A DNA stretch of 64,000 nucleotides. Source: CAZIUL01 sp964542475. GTDB taxonomy: Bacteria > Planctomycetota > B15-G4 > CAYZWU01. The DNA is taken from positions 3,042 through 67,041 of the forward strand of contig CAZIUL010000022.1 in NCBI GenBank assembly GCA_964542475.1. The letters run 5' to 3'. The translations under genes were made by a program, and so were the position numbers. Below the pieces are notes generated by a model that did not search any database, was not told the DNA's origin, and saw nothing but the letters and a program-made list of their open reading frames with translations. Shown here piece after piece: positions 9,701 through 18,602 of the stretch. The first letter of the stretch is position 1; every line of letters begins with the position of its first letter.

Positions 9701-11713
9701 CCACAAGACTTTTAATGGCGGTTTGACGAGGTCGTCCATCGAGCATGCGGTGTTCTGCGCGTTTGCGTAGAGCTGCGTCCATGAACCGGCCCCCTGGAGC
9801 GCGCTTCTTTTCTGTATCTCCATGTCCCGCTTTCCGGTTTCAACCTCACCGAAGCTGACGATCATGCCGCCGCACGGCCTCAATACACGCCCCACCTCTT
9901 CGCGTACGATCCAAGGTTCGCCTGTTCTTGCGTTTGCGTCGCTGACCACAAGGTTCGCGAACCATCGCGGCAGGGTTTCCACGTCCCACGGCTCCACCAC
10001 CACCCTGTCTCCCCACAGGCCGGCCGAGAAGAGCTTGTCCCTGGCGGCTTCGCGTTTTTTCTCGTCCTTCTCGATCCCTACGATCTTCATGTCGGTGCGG
10101 ATGGCAAGCTCATAGGCGAGCCTCCCTTCCCCGCAGTCGAGAACAAGGCAGTAGCCCTTGTTCGATGCCAGCTCATTCACCAGCCGATCCGCCGCACGAG
10201 TGTAGATCCGGCTGAGATCGTCAGTTGGATACGGTTTCAGATTGAGACGTGTTTTCAGTGTTTGTGCGTCGCGGCCTCCCTTTCCGAAGCAGTACACCGG
10301 CCCCTTGTCTGTCGCAACGAAAAGACGCCCGTCTCCTGCTGAAAGGCCGCACGCGCGGCCATCGACCTTTGCGGACCAGAGCTCCTCCCCGGTTCTGTCA
10401 TCCACCGCGGCCACGAACCCGTCGCCGCCCGCAAAGACCAACTTGCCCGCATGAATCAGGGCGCTGAGGTCCTTCTTGGGATAGTACCACGGGTAGCTCG
10501 ATGCTTTTGCGTCTTTGAACGCCTGGTCGAGAGCGATCAGTTCCGTGGATATATTTTCCATGCGCTCATCCAGCTCGTTCAGGGCCTCTCCATCCGCGCC
10601 GCCTCGTTTTTTCTTCAGCGTGGAAAGTTCTGCTCGCAGGCTCTTCTGTTCTGTCGATATGGAGCCTGCTGTTTTCCGCGCAATAGCATACGCCGCCCTG
10701 TCGATGGCGTAGATCCCTTCCCTTGTGAGGGTGTAGGAACGGTCCTTCGCGATCGCCATGTCAATCCCTGGAAACCATGCGTAGACAGTGCCCGTGCCCT
10801 TGCCTGAACCGGTGCTGTACGACACCTTTTCAGGGCTGCCCGAATGATCGACCCCCGCGATGAGCCGGTCTTCTTCCAGGACAGCCCAGGTGCCGCCGCG
10901 CTTTGCCCCGGGATAGGTATAATAAAGGAACTTGCCGGTTTTGCGGTCGAATGCGGCGGGCATGGCCCGCCCGGAGGGTACGAACAGGACATCGTCGGAT
11001 GCGACGAGGTAGCTCTGCGGTGATATGCCTCCGTAGTGCAGGTCGTGAGCGCGGTCGCCAATGGTGTCGTTCTTCCAGATAAGCTCGCCGGTTCCCGCGT
11101 TGAGCGCGCACACATAGAGCCCTTCGAACGGGAAAACTCCTGCGCAGAAAAACAGCTCCCCTTTTTCCACGAGCACTGATGTGCGCACCGGCCAGGCCGA
11201 GATTATCCTTCCGTTTCCGATGGCCCTGGTGTCGTTCGGCCCTGCGCGGTGCTTCCAGGCGAGCGAACCGTTGCGCGCGGTCACGCAGTAGACGCACCCG
11301 TCGTCAGAGCCGAAATAAACGCGGCCCTCGTGAAAGGAGGGCGCGAAACGGACCGGCCCGTGGGTGTAAAAGGTCCAGCGGATACGGCCTGACACGATGT
11401 CCACGGCTCGCACGCTGTTGTCCACGGATGATGCGAAATAGGCGGCCCCGTCCCCTGTGATGACGTAAAAGGCGTTGTCCGCGTGCGAGCGAGGCGCCTC
11501 CTCGGAAGGCTCGGGCCAGGCCGGCTTTGGAGGATGCAGCGGCCGGAAGCTCCATTCGAGCGCAAGCGGCAGGTGTACCTCTTCCATGGAAGCTGTGCCC
11601 GACCTTTTGTTGTCGTGCCTGAACGTGGGCCAGTCATCCGCCGATGCCGACGGGCAGAAGAGAACAGCTAGAGAAACGCATGCGGTACATAACAAAACAT
11701 TGCTGGTTTTCAT
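6707..11713 (-). CDS. Giant secreted PQQ-type beta-propeller protein with embedded methyltransferase-like domain and malectin-like domain
   Basis: A 1668-residue exported protein. A Sec signal peptide (VLLCTACVSLAVLFC then SASADDW) is followed by PQQ/BamB-like propeller repeats (for example AVDIVSGRIRWTFYTHGPV, ALNAGTGELIWKN, AVDDRTGEELWSAKVDG). A coiled-coil insert lies at about 353-400, and a Rossmann methyltransferase-like segment at about 500-625 (CLVLDCGEGRLAYELA, then IVGIEKDEKKREAARDKL). A second propeller runs to about 1140 and ends in SSGCTCSFPLRC. After that come a malectin-like beta domain (GIYTVKLGFVADDADS) and a C-terminal LGPIPWDEG...VGSDDGFKCW beta module. It is probably anchored or secreted and binds carbohydrate. 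ATG at 11728 is an alternative start; neither start has a good ribosome site. The gene follows GH172 at 45 bases. Confidence 0.85.
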   Translation of the reverse strand: MKTSNVLLCTACVSLAVLFCPSASADDWPTFRHDNKRSGTASMEEVHLPLALEWSFRPLHPPKPAWPEPSEEAPRSHADNAFYVITGDGAAYFASSVDNSVRAVDIVSGRIRWTFYTHGPVRFAPSFHEGRVYFGSDDGCVYCVTARNGSLAWKHRAGPNDTRAIGNGRIISAWPVRTSVLVEKGELFFCAGVFPFEGLYVCALNAGTGELIWKNDTIGDRAHDLHYGGISPQSYLVASDDVLFVPSGRAMPAAFDRKTGKFLYYTYPGAKRGGTWAVLEEDRLIAGVDHSGSPEKVSYSTGSGKGTGTVYAWFPGIDMAIAKDRSYTLTREGIYAIDRAAYAIARKTAGSISTEQKSLRAELSTLKKKRGGADGEALNELDERMENISTELIALDQAFKDAKASSYPWYYPKKDLSALIHAGKLVFAGGDGFVAAVDDRTGEELWSAKVDGRACGLSAGDGRLFVATDKGPVYCFGKGGRDAQTLKTRLNLKPYPTDDLSRIYTRAADRLVNELASNKGYCLVLDCGEGRLAYELAIRTDMKIVGIEKDEKKREAARDKLFSAGLWGDRVVVEPWDVETLPRWFANLVVSDANARTGEPWIVREEVGRVLRPCGGMIVSFGEVETGKRDMEIQKRSALQGAGSWTQLYANAQNTACSMDDLVKPPLKVLWYGEPGPRQIVDRHGRACGPVSIDGRIFYQGEEVVMAYDAYNGAFLWKREIPGAVRVRVDVDSGNLALTKEGLYVAAFDKCLRLDPATGRTVNEYGLPKSQNGEPRRWGYIAAEGDTLFGTAAKPLKNEYAAQWKKFVDTKENDWKTGDEITQELRDDSDYEAFYEKYRSSYSEPAPDLYRKLQRDGAFWHPVADFPSWGSQKTPKDTLNSNLMSGDVLFAVDADTGRPLWAKSGNDIPNIAVSLGNGTIYFPEGGASPEDRANALEELETLVESGVYEEGEEARLLTPEQRDVRLVKALDTGTGRVVWEKAVDLSGCGGNKMGSALADGVLLFFGHFSNHDTGFFLGHELTWRRVTALDASTGEMLWSRPLNYLRRPLVVGDQVIIEPRACDLHTGKIKTREHPISGKRVPWEFLRPGHCCSVTSASAHTLFYRSYWGAIYDLANDRGLSLFGGIRPGCWLNMISANGLMLMPEASSGCTCSFPLRCTVALAPEPDKVTSNWTVFITHGDNLPVKRLCVNFGAPGDMKDRENRLWLAWPRPRVVSSIGYHNYAMSFELKAEIAKGMGPFKSDFKGVTIDGSDKPWLFKSGVKGIEKLTIPLTREILPGRPNGIYTVKLGFVADDADSIGQRVFDVKIQGKARLKRFDLMKSPGAHKKAVVKEFTGIEIDNDLVVEFMAHSDEASPANAPLLNWIEVIREDVENLAAWTMGAEINGKMSAEEILAGTEAMHLTTGDKYKDSILSEYHMVFSSLTAPELTMRALDGMEKFADPKSLPHIKACWEHSKTILSGYKAVQPDVLNGTVRVCLAIAEKMKDGEERKRALESTLPVLPDITDAGLGRMVTEKLGYITEWQVLGPIPWDEGADSVEEIYDSSKAVTPGKAVMLGKEELAWKECTVSRTKIDLQKVFGTMKKVSAYAFCEIKLDKPCDLLLNVGSDDGFKCWFNREHVGGHKEKRSWSREGTTIEVRGKQGRNTILLQIIDRAGSGWAFSARVTRP

Positions 11714-11758
11714 GACAGGTTCTTTCATAGGTCAGACAAGTCCGATAAGCCAGACAGA

Positions 11759-13834
11759 TCAAAGCTCGGGCGTCAACACCACACAGTCCAGGCCGAACTC
11801 GTGCCTCCTGTCGCCCGCTGCCTTGTTCCGTTCGACAGCCTCAACAGTGATAATGATCTGCCCGTCTTTCGGTTCGAATGTGCCCAGCTCGATCGGTCCG
11901 GTTGGGATCAGTGTTTCTTTTTCCGGAATGAAAAGCTCGATCTCCTTTCCCGTGTCCACACCGTTTACGCGGAGGCGTATCTTGCAGAAGTCATGTGACC
12001 GTGTGGCGTAGAGTACGACTTTACACGGTCCATCGTTTGCAGCGGGCATAATGAGATCGAGTGTTTCTCCGGCTGCACGTACCCTGACCAGAAGCTGGCG
12101 CATACCGCTGGCGATTTGCTTTCCGAACGGGGCGGTCTGCTGTTCCATCATCATCACGCCGAGTTCCCAGTCCAGGGTTTCGAAACCGATATCCTCGCAT
12201 TCGATGGCGTCCTTTACCTTGTAGAGCTCGGAAGGGGGAGTCAGCTCCGGAAGAGGCGCTTTGGCCGCTTCGGGCTGTGGTTCCCGGTTGTGTGTTGCCC
12301 CGGGCATCGCGTAGAAGAAGGTTGTCGCGGCATAACCGACATCGCATTCCGCCCAGTGCCAGACCTCCATGTCGAACCGGAACGATTTTTCGAACGGGAT
12401 CGCGTCCAGGGCGCGATCACGCAACACGGTGGTGTGGCCCCAGTTGTTTCCGTAATCCAGCCCGTCGCAGCGCGGCTGGGCGTGAAACGGCGCCTGGAAC
12501 AGTTCGTTGCAGCACCAGGCGTAACCGTAGTAGTCCTCTGTGCCTGTGCCGAAATGGGAAGGGAAGGGCTCGTTGTCCACGTAGATTTTTTCGTCACCCT
12601 CTCCCCACCAGTTGTTAACCGGGTTGATCACTGCCAGCGTGTCACCGACGAACACGCCCTTGCCCTTGATATCGATGTAGTTCCAGTCCTTCATCGGGCG
12701 GGTCGGTATGGGGTGCTCACAGTGCCATCTGGCGTAAAAATGCATCGAGTTCTCGTTCCATGTCCAGTCCGCATAGAGGATCGAAAGAACCACGTCCAAG
12801 GGTTCGTCGCCGTGGTTGACAACCGAGAACGCGGCGCTTTCCTTGTACGGCATGGGCCACATGAAGACATAAGGCTTCCTGCGGCCGGAAAAGCGATAGA
12901 AACCGAAATACTCCTCGGCGCCCGCGCCCGTGCCGGCGAAGTCGCCGAGTGGGCACCAGATCGTCTGAATGCCGTCAAACTCGCCTTTCAACACCAGGGG
13001 CCGCATGTTCTCTTTCGAAATATGACCCACAACATAAACGGTTATCAGGCGGATGAGGCCCGGGCCTTCCGGAAGATCGATACGGTTTTCCTCTCCGGGC
13101 TTGATCACGACTCTCTGGTACTTGGGCATTTCCTTGCCGGGGGGAACGGATTTGGTTTTCATAAGAAGTGCGTCACCCGCCTCGGTTATTGCCTGAGACG
13201 CATTGTCCAGGGCTATTGCGGTCAATGTTTTTATGGATGTTCCTTTCTCATACGTGCGGTAGTTTATCTGGTAGTAGAACTCGCCCTCGTCGCTTGTGAT
13301 CTTGCAGCGCTTCTGATATGGGATCGGGAGGTAGAGGTTATGCCCCTTGGAGCGGGCGGCGGCCATGGGAGAAGGCACCTTCCATTTGCCGTCCAGCACA
13401 TCTTCGAACGGCGCTTCTATCACGGGAGAATCGTTGTCATCCAGGTATACGCGGAGTGTTCCTTTCGGATTAGCCGACCAGATACGCACCACGGCGCCCG
13501 GGCCTTGAGCGTCCATCATGACGTACTCTTTTCGGTCGTCGTTCTCCTCGACGCGCAGGTACTGGCCTCGGTCGTTGTTGGCGAACCAGCTCTCCCGGTC
13601 TTCTGAAGAGACAGAGGCCCGGTCGTAACTGCTGAACTGCTTGCAGGTGTAGAACGGGTCCGGAAAACTCGCGAGAGTTTCCCGGTCCGCCATCTCTTCA
13701 AGCAGGGATTCGATTGTGATTGTTTCGGCTGGTTCTTCTGCGGCAAAGGCCTGGATTGATGACGAGACCGCAGCGGCAATCATGCAAGCGGCGGCGATTT
13801 TCAGGGGGGCTGCAACGGTTTTGCGCGGTTTCAT
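11759..13834 (-). CDS. GH172 / DUF2961 family exported glycoside hydrolase
   Basis: A 691-residue secreted protein with a DUF2961 domain, the core of glycoside hydrolase family 172, whose characterised members act on fructofuranose and arabinofuranose linkages. A Sec signal (APLKIAAACMIAAAV ... AFAAEE) precedes the domain. Typical segments are FPDPFYTCKQFSSYDRAS, GPGAVVRIWSANPKG, the VDNEPFPSHFGTGTEDYYGY block and LYADWTWNENSMHFYARWH. The C-terminal ~120 residues form an additional beta domain. Although the reading frame runs 45 codons further upstream, the start at 13834 has an ideal GGAGGT five bases before the ATG and begins the signal peptide. With the adjacent propeller protein it likely serves polysaccharide breakdown outside the cell. 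Confidence 0.92.
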   Translation of the reverse strand: MKPRKTVAAPLKIAAACMIAAAVSSSIQAFAAEEPAETITIESLLEEMADRETLASFPDPFYTCKQFSSYDRASVSSEDRESWFANNDRGQYLRVEENDDRKEYVMMDAQGPGAVVRIWSANPKGTLRVYLDDNDSPVIEAPFEDVLDGKWKVPSPMAAARSKGHNLYLPIPYQKRCKITSDEGEFYYQINYRTYEKGTSIKTLTAIALDNASQAITEAGDALLMKTKSVPPGKEMPKYQRVVIKPGEENRIDLPEGPGLIRLITVYVVGHISKENMRPLVLKGEFDGIQTIWCPLGDFAGTGAGAEEYFGFYRFSGRRKPYVFMWPMPYKESAAFSVVNHGDEPLDVVLSILYADWTWNENSMHFYARWHCEHPIPTRPMKDWNYIDIKGKGVFVGDTLAVINPVNNWWGEGDEKIYVDNEPFPSHFGTGTEDYYGYAWCCNELFQAPFHAQPRCDGLDYGNNWGHTTVLRDRALDAIPFEKSFRFDMEVWHWAECDVGYAATTFFYAMPGATHNREPQPEAAKAPLPELTPPSELYKVKDAIECEDIGFETLDWELGVMMMEQQTAPFGKQIASGMRQLLVRVRAAGETLDLIMPAANDGPCKVVLYATRSHDFCKIRLRVNGVDTGKEIELFIPEKETLIPTGPIELGTFEPKDGQIIITVEAVERNKAAGDRRHEFGLDCVVLTPEL

Positions 13835-13955
13835 GTAATACCTCCATAAGTTGTTTTCAAAGCGCGAAAACACGAAATTTAAATGTACGAATGCTACAGG
13901 AAAGAAGAGGGGATTTCCCGGAAAATAAGGGGAAGAGGAAGAAAGGAGAAGAAAA

Positions 13956-13975
13956 CCACGGATGAACACGGATAA
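13956..13975. repeat. Interspersed repeat family C: CCACGGATGAACACGGAT copy
   Basis: A 20-base unit preceded by a purine-only tract (GGAAGAGGAAGAAAGGAG). Copies lie at 38526, 51566 and 63978, each again behind a purine tract. Here and at 38526 it is followed within about 20 bases by a GGAGGG hairpin unit, so the three parts seem to travel as one composite. Confidence 0.8.
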
Positions 13976-13990
13976 ATTTTATTCGACATT

Positions 13991-14047
13991 TGGAGGGACG
14001 GCTTCCACGCCGTCCTCTTCCGGTCGGGAAGGAACCCGACCCTCCAT
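13991..14047. repeat. Interspersed repeat family B: GGACGGCTTCCACGCCGTCC hairpin copy 2
   Basis: Second copy of the unit at 4980-5035, with the same TTGGAGGGACGG start, the same hairpin and CCCTCCAT end; differences include GGTCGGGAAGG for GGACGGGAAGA. It ends 16 bases past the stop of the GT39 gene, on that gene's 3' side. Confidence 0.85.
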
Positions 14048-14062
14048 CTTCTCTGCGGCTAA

Positions 14063-15586
14063 TTATTTCTTACGCAAGATCGGGACAAGCAGTTTGCTGG
14101 AGGATGTCCGGAAAAGGTGTTTTTCGGGCTCTTCGCGGTTTTCGAACGGGATGTCCGGGTAGTCAAGAGTAATCAGCTCGTATTTTTCTTTCGGGAGATC
14201 CTTGTCAACGAAATCGAAAACACTGTGCATGAGGGGTGAGGGTTTGTGGTGGCGGAAGATGACCCAGTCAGCTCCTTCGGCTTCAGAAAGATCCTCACCG
14301 GTCAACCCACCGATCACCCGAAGACCGGTGTAAAACTTGAGCGGCATGTCGCCGTAGGTGGCAAGAACGATGTCATCCGGTTCAGCGTGCTCGTTCAGGT
14401 ATTTTACAATCCCTTCGTTCGGGCCGTTGTAGTCGTGGGTCAATTCGTACAAAAAATCGGCCATCGGATTGAGAAGAACCCAGGCCGCGCCAATCGCGAC
14501 CGCGGCGCCCCAGTGAAGCCTGGAAGCTGATGCGGCAAGGAGACCCAGCACAACAATGAGCACAGGCACTATCGGTGAGATGTAGCGAAAATAGGGCCAG
14601 GGGCTGGCAATTGAAAGGGCTACGATGTTTGTGAGCGTGAAAAAAAGCAGAAGACAGGTTTTTTTCCATTCCTCATTTTTGATGTCCCAAAACGCCCCTG
14701 TTTTTATTTTGGAAGCGATCCCTGCGAGCAGCAGGATGAGAATCGAGGCAGGGGTGAAAATATGGGTGCAGATCAGCCTGAAATACCACCTTGTGAAGTG
14801 GAAGAACTTATCTTCGGTTATGAGGTCTCCGCCGTAGCGGTCCCCGTATCTCATACCGGCCAGCCAGAGGATCCACGGCAGGTTTATCAACACAACCACA
14901 GTGCCGAGGATGAAGACCCTTTTGAAACGGTTGAAGTGAAACAGAAGCGCGTGCAGGCCAACCGCCCCGAGCATGGTGGCGCAATAAACGTAGTGTGTGT
15001 GGAACAGCAGGAAGGATGCAATGACGAAGCTCGGTGACGACCTTTTTTTCCCTTGAAGCAATCCAACGTATGCGTGCAGACACCACATGGAAAAGAAGGT
15101 GGAGAGGCTGTACCAGCGGCACTGCCTGCATAGAATCAGAAACGGTACGGACAGCAGCAGCAGGGCCGCGGTGAACAAGGCGACCTTCCGGTCCTTCCAG
15201 TAGGCTCTGCAGAACGCATAGGTCATGAAAACCGTGGCAATTCCGAAAATCGCGAAAGGCAGCCTGGCTACCAGCGTTCCCTCGCCGAAAAGCTTGAAGA
15301 ACGCTGCGAGGACGTAAAAGGTGAGCCATGTGTGCCATCGCCAGGTGTAATCCCCATTTTCCGGATTGCTGTACTCGGCTCCGATCTCCTGCGAAAGGTA
15401 GTTCAGGCCGTTGTAGCCCTGGGGGGTGCCGTGGGTGAGGACGGTTTTGCTGATGAGCGCTGTCTGGGCCTCGTCCTGCCAGAGGTAGTGGTTGCCGAGG
15501 TTAACGAGGCAAAGCGCGAGCGATGCACATAGAACGATCGCAAGGAAGATAAGCTCTGTTCGACGGGTTACGGCTGCATCTGTCAT
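14063..15586 (-). CDS. GT39-type (ArnT/PMT-like) membrane glycosyltransferase
   Basis: A 507-residue polytopic membrane protein of the GT-C fold, like ArnT and dolichyl-phosphate-mannose mannosyltransferases. These use a lipid-phosphate sugar and act on the outer side of the inner membrane. After the first helix comes the catalytic-loop signature NHYLWQDEAQTAL (Asp-Glu at the usual position), followed by about ten further hydrophobic segments. The soluble C-terminal ~130 residues start around HAEPDDIVLATYGD. Its neighbours are not a glycan cluster, so the acceptor is unknown. A second GT39-like gene is at 40230. The stop is followed at once by a family B hairpin. Confidence 0.85.
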   Translation of the reverse strand: MTDAAVTRRTELIFLAIVLCASLALCLVNLGNHYLWQDEAQTALISKTVLTHGTPQGYNGLNYLSQEIGAEYSNPENGDYTWRWHTWLTFYVLAAFFKLFGEGTLVARLPFAIFGIATVFMTYAFCRAYWKDRKVALFTAALLLLSVPFLILCRQCRWYSLSTFFSMWCLHAYVGLLQGKKRSSPSFVIASFLLFHTHYVYCATMLGAVGLHALLFHFNRFKRVFILGTVVVLINLPWILWLAGMRYGDRYGGDLITEDKFFHFTRWYFRLICTHIFTPASILILLLAGIASKIKTGAFWDIKNEEWKKTCLLLFFTLTNIVALSIASPWPYFRYISPIVPVLIVVLGLLAASASRLHWGAAVAIGAAWVLLNPMADFLYELTHDYNGPNEGIVKYLNEHAEPDDIVLATYGDMPLKFYTGLRVIGGLTGEDLSEAEGADWVIFRHHKPSPLMHSVFDFVDKDLPKEKYELITLDYPDIPFENREEPEKHLFRTSSSKLLVPILRKK

Positions 15587-15724
15587 GACTTTCTTTCGTG
15601 TTCGTTTTTACGGCATCTATCAGGCAAAGTGCGTATTCGTCTCTTTTCGGATAACATACAGCAGAGAGTTAAGAAATGTAATGTAAAGATAAGCTGGTTG
15701 GAGTATTTAGTGTGTGTTCGGTAG

Positions 15725-15803
15725 CGGCGCCGACGGAGCGGCGCCCTCCATTGTTCAATCGGCTTATCCCGTTTCAGCTGGAGGGCGGCACTCTGTTGCC
15801 GCC
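15725..15803. repeat. Interspersed repeat family A: GGCGCCGACGGAGCGGCGCC / GGCGGCACTCTGTTGCCGCC double hairpin, copy 1
   Basis: A ~79-bp unit with two GC-rich hairpins (GGCGCC/GGCGCC and GGCGGCA/TTGCCGCC) joined by a CTCCATTGTTCAA linker and CTGGAGG; the CCTCCA and TGGAGG parts can also pair. Related copies are at 25510, 38560 (tandem) and 56355. It lies in the 295-bp gap 3' of the C25 peptidase gene; I see no gene in that gap. Confidence 0.85.
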
Positions 15804-15881
15804 GCTTCTCTTATCTTCTCTTTTTCCCCTTCCTGCGGGGTTGCGCCTACACGGTTAGGGTAAACATTCCATTGACTCGGA

Positions 15882-18425
15882 TCACGGAAACTCGATTTCA
15901 AGCCCGTTCGACATCGAAACACCCTTTGGCGCTGCCCCGTCCTGCAGGAAGAACTGCAGGTAAACGTTTACATCGGCGATATACGGGGTGGCGGGAAGGG
16001 ACAGGGAGCCCGCTCCCGGAGTTCCAGACGTTCCACCCATTGTGATTGGCAGTGCGATGTTGGGAAGCGCGAGCAGATTGCCGCCCATGAACGGAAGGTT
16101 GACCTGGGCCAGGCCGATGTAAACGAGGCCGCCGGCCCCGCCGAGGCCGTTTGTGAACTCGACCGTGATGTTGTTCCCGAATATCGGTATGCCTGTCCCG
16201 TCAAGGTCAGGCACGTACCCTCCTGTGCCTGCGAGACCGGAGCCGTACTGTGTGAAAGCGCCCGGTCCCGGGATGAAAACGGTGTCGCTGTACCGGTAGT
16301 GGTTCGGCTTGGTCACGGTGACCGTCATTATTCGCGCCTCGTTCTGCGGCGATGCGACCGGTATCTCGGCGGGAAAGCCCGTTCCAAAGCCGGTGCCGAT
16401 GATTTTGACGGTCCTGTCCTGTTCTTCGACCGTGAGCGCGATGAACGATCCGTGGTCAGCCGTGACATCGAACGAATAAGCTCCCAACGGCATGCTGGAG
16501 GCGTGCGAAACGCTGAGCGCCTGCGGCACCTCGCTGTTCATCGTGAAAAAGGTCTCGCAGTGCGTGTGGAACAGGTGGTAGGTGACATCTTTGTAAGACG
16601 GGTAGTTCGGCCAGTTCGAAGACTCCAGGAAGTGCTTGCCGCTCATGTTTGCGAAAGCCGGCTGCAGGATGTTGGGGCCGGTTGTGCCCCCGTACCCCGG
16701 GTCGAACTCCGGGAACATGGAATCTATCATCCCGAAAACGTATGTGTCGTTCACGAACGAATAAGATGTGCCGGATGCGGCGATCACACCGACCGCCCCG
16801 TGCTCCATCCTGTACATGGCCTCGGCAAAGCACTCGCTGCCTCCTGCGAACGCGCCGGTGGAACAGTTGATGGACAGCACGAACGGAAGCATGTTGTTGT
16901 GAAGCCCTGACAGGTCGCTTATCTGATAGGAAGGGTGGGACCACCCGCTCGAACTCCCGTGGTCGCGGTGAAGAGCGAAAAAGGAGCCGCTGTTGAAATC
17001 GTTGTTGATCCTTGTGGCGTTTCCTCCCCAGTCCCAAAGGTGCGATGGGATCGTTGGTATATAACCCAGTCCGGACGGGCCGAAGTAGTTCACAAGCAAG
17101 TACGTGTTGGAGTTGGTTGACCAGTAAGAAGGCGGCCCCGAATTGCCGGCGTACTCCCTGTTGGGCTGCATGCCCAGGACGTTTTCCATGTAACCGAAGA
17201 CGATCTCGGAGCAGATCACGAACCAGCGGTCGGACTGCCAGCCCGCGGCAAACGTGGGCCTGTTGTAAAAATCCGGATCCGTGGGAGGGTTGCTCTCGTA
17301 GTCGATGACCTTCATCACCATCTCCGCGAGCTCGCCCTTGGTGCCCGCGCATATCCTGGAGATCGCCAGGTCCGGCAGCTCGTCGTTGCCGTAGATGTCA
17401 ACATAAACGTTGTCTGAGGGGGTAGAGCTCCAGTAGGGAACAGGTATGGATGTTCCTTCGCCCGAGGACGGGGCGTCACCAAGCAGAAGAACCGCTACCG
17501 GCGGCATCGACCAGTTCAACACCGCGTTGCGGATCCAGATCCTGATTTGGTTTGCCGTGTTGCCTGTTACCGTGAGCGGATAGACCTCGGTCTTGATCCC
17601 CTGGAGCGTCCTGAACTCCTTGATTACTTCCGCCCAATGGGCGTAGTCCGCGTCGTTCGGGATGATGATAACGTATTCAGCTTCTTCTGCGCGCGAACCA
17701 CTCGCCATGTTTTGTAGTTCGACGGTTCTGCGGCTGTAGTCGATGTTCGGGAGAATCTTTGCGTTGATGAACAGGTTCTTCAGTATCGGGTCGAAGTGGG
17801 GGCTCCTCAACCGGTCCTCGCCGATCTTTCCGTTTCCGCCCGAAAAGGTCACGCGAACCCGTATGTCGCTGAAGAGCTCCAGCTCGCGGGTGACGGGGTT
17901 GTGCTTGAACGGAGTGATGCCGATGACTGCCGCGTCCACGCCGCGGATGTTGGTGGGCTCCGACACTTGCACGGTTGATGCGGGGAAATCTGCGTCCCGC
18001 AGGTAGATCATGGGGTCCTTTCGATAGACAGGCATTGTATCGTCGTTGTCGGAAGGTATCTTCGACGCCGGGGCGATGTCCATGTCATGGTACGACACGG
18101 ACCTGCTGTCGATGATCTCGAAGCTGACCCCCGCACCTTGGCCAATTGCGAAAAAACGGCTGATGCCGGGCAGGTTCGGCGCGCCCTCGTTGTTGCCGAG
18201 AAGGGATCCCGGCATTGACACCGCTGTCATGGGTTCGCCGTTTATGAGAACGCTGTGAAAAGAGACGCTGTGCATGGAAAAGTTCAGCAGAAGACCGGAT
18301 TCGGACTCCTCGAGAACAGTGATGCCCTGGGGGCCCCAGTTTTCGTCAAAAACAACCGTTTGCGCAAATACCGGGGCGGCAAGGACAAATACAAACAACA
18401 GGGCTGTTGCGGCGATGCGTACCAT
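15882..18425 (-). CDS. Secreted C25 (gingipain-type) cysteine peptidase with C-terminal beta module
   Basis: An 847-residue exported cysteine peptidase. The signal peptide (ATALLFVFVLAAPVFA) is followed by a C25 propeptide-like beta domain to about residue 230, then the caspase-like catalytic domain. The nearest matches to the catalytic dyad are His489 in LHRDHGSSSGW and Cys521 in VLSINCSTGAF, which is the normal gingipain order. From about residue 715 a beta-rich C-terminal module begins (QYGSGLAGTGGYVPDLDG ... LPNIALPITMGG), of a kind often found at the ends of exported proteins in Planctomycetota. It may be a sorting or anchoring domain. The chosen ATG has AGGAG eight bases upstream and begins the signal peptide; the frame extends 17 codons further without support. 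Confidence 0.88.
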   Translation of the reverse strand: MVRIAATALLFVFVLAAPVFAQTVVFDENWGPQGITVLEESESGLLLNFSMHSVSFHSVLINGEPMTAVSMPGSLLGNNEGAPNLPGISRFFAIGQGAGVSFEIIDSRSVSYHDMDIAPASKIPSDNDDTMPVYRKDPMIYLRDADFPASTVQVSEPTNIRGVDAAVIGITPFKHNPVTRELELFSDIRVRVTFSGGNGKIGEDRLRSPHFDPILKNLFINAKILPNIDYSRRTVELQNMASGSRAEEAEYVIIIPNDADYAHWAEVIKEFRTLQGIKTEVYPLTVTGNTANQIRIWIRNAVLNWSMPPVAVLLLGDAPSSGEGTSIPVPYWSSTPSDNVYVDIYGNDELPDLAISRICAGTKGELAEMVMKVIDYESNPPTDPDFYNRPTFAAGWQSDRWFVICSEIVFGYMENVLGMQPNREYAGNSGPPSYWSTNSNTYLLVNYFGPSGLGYIPTIPSHLWDWGGNATRINNDFNSGSFFALHRDHGSSSGWSHPSYQISDLSGLHNNMLPFVLSINCSTGAFAGGSECFAEAMYRMEHGAVGVIAASGTSYSFVNDTYVFGMIDSMFPEFDPGYGGTTGPNILQPAFANMSGKHFLESSNWPNYPSYKDVTYHLFHTHCETFFTMNSEVPQALSVSHASSMPLGAYSFDVTADHGSFIALTVEEQDRTVKIIGTGFGTGFPAEIPVASPQNEARIMTVTVTKPNHYRYSDTVFIPGPGAFTQYGSGLAGTGGYVPDLDGTGIPIFGNNITVEFTNGLGGAGGLVYIGLAQVNLPFMGGNLLALPNIALPITMGGTSGTPGAGSLSLPATPYIADVNVYLQFFLQDGAAPKGVSMSNGLEIEFP

Positions 18426-18602
18426 TGTCAATTCTCCTAAGAAAAAATGTATAGGCCTTGGATTGACTAGCGACAATCATAACACAACATTGCTTGATTC
18501 ATACACGGGAAATCTGTTCTTTCTCTTTATTCTTGCCTGACTTGTCGTACAGGTCGGGCAATTGGAATCCAGGCCTCCCAAGGCTCCAACGAATCAAAAA
18601 TT

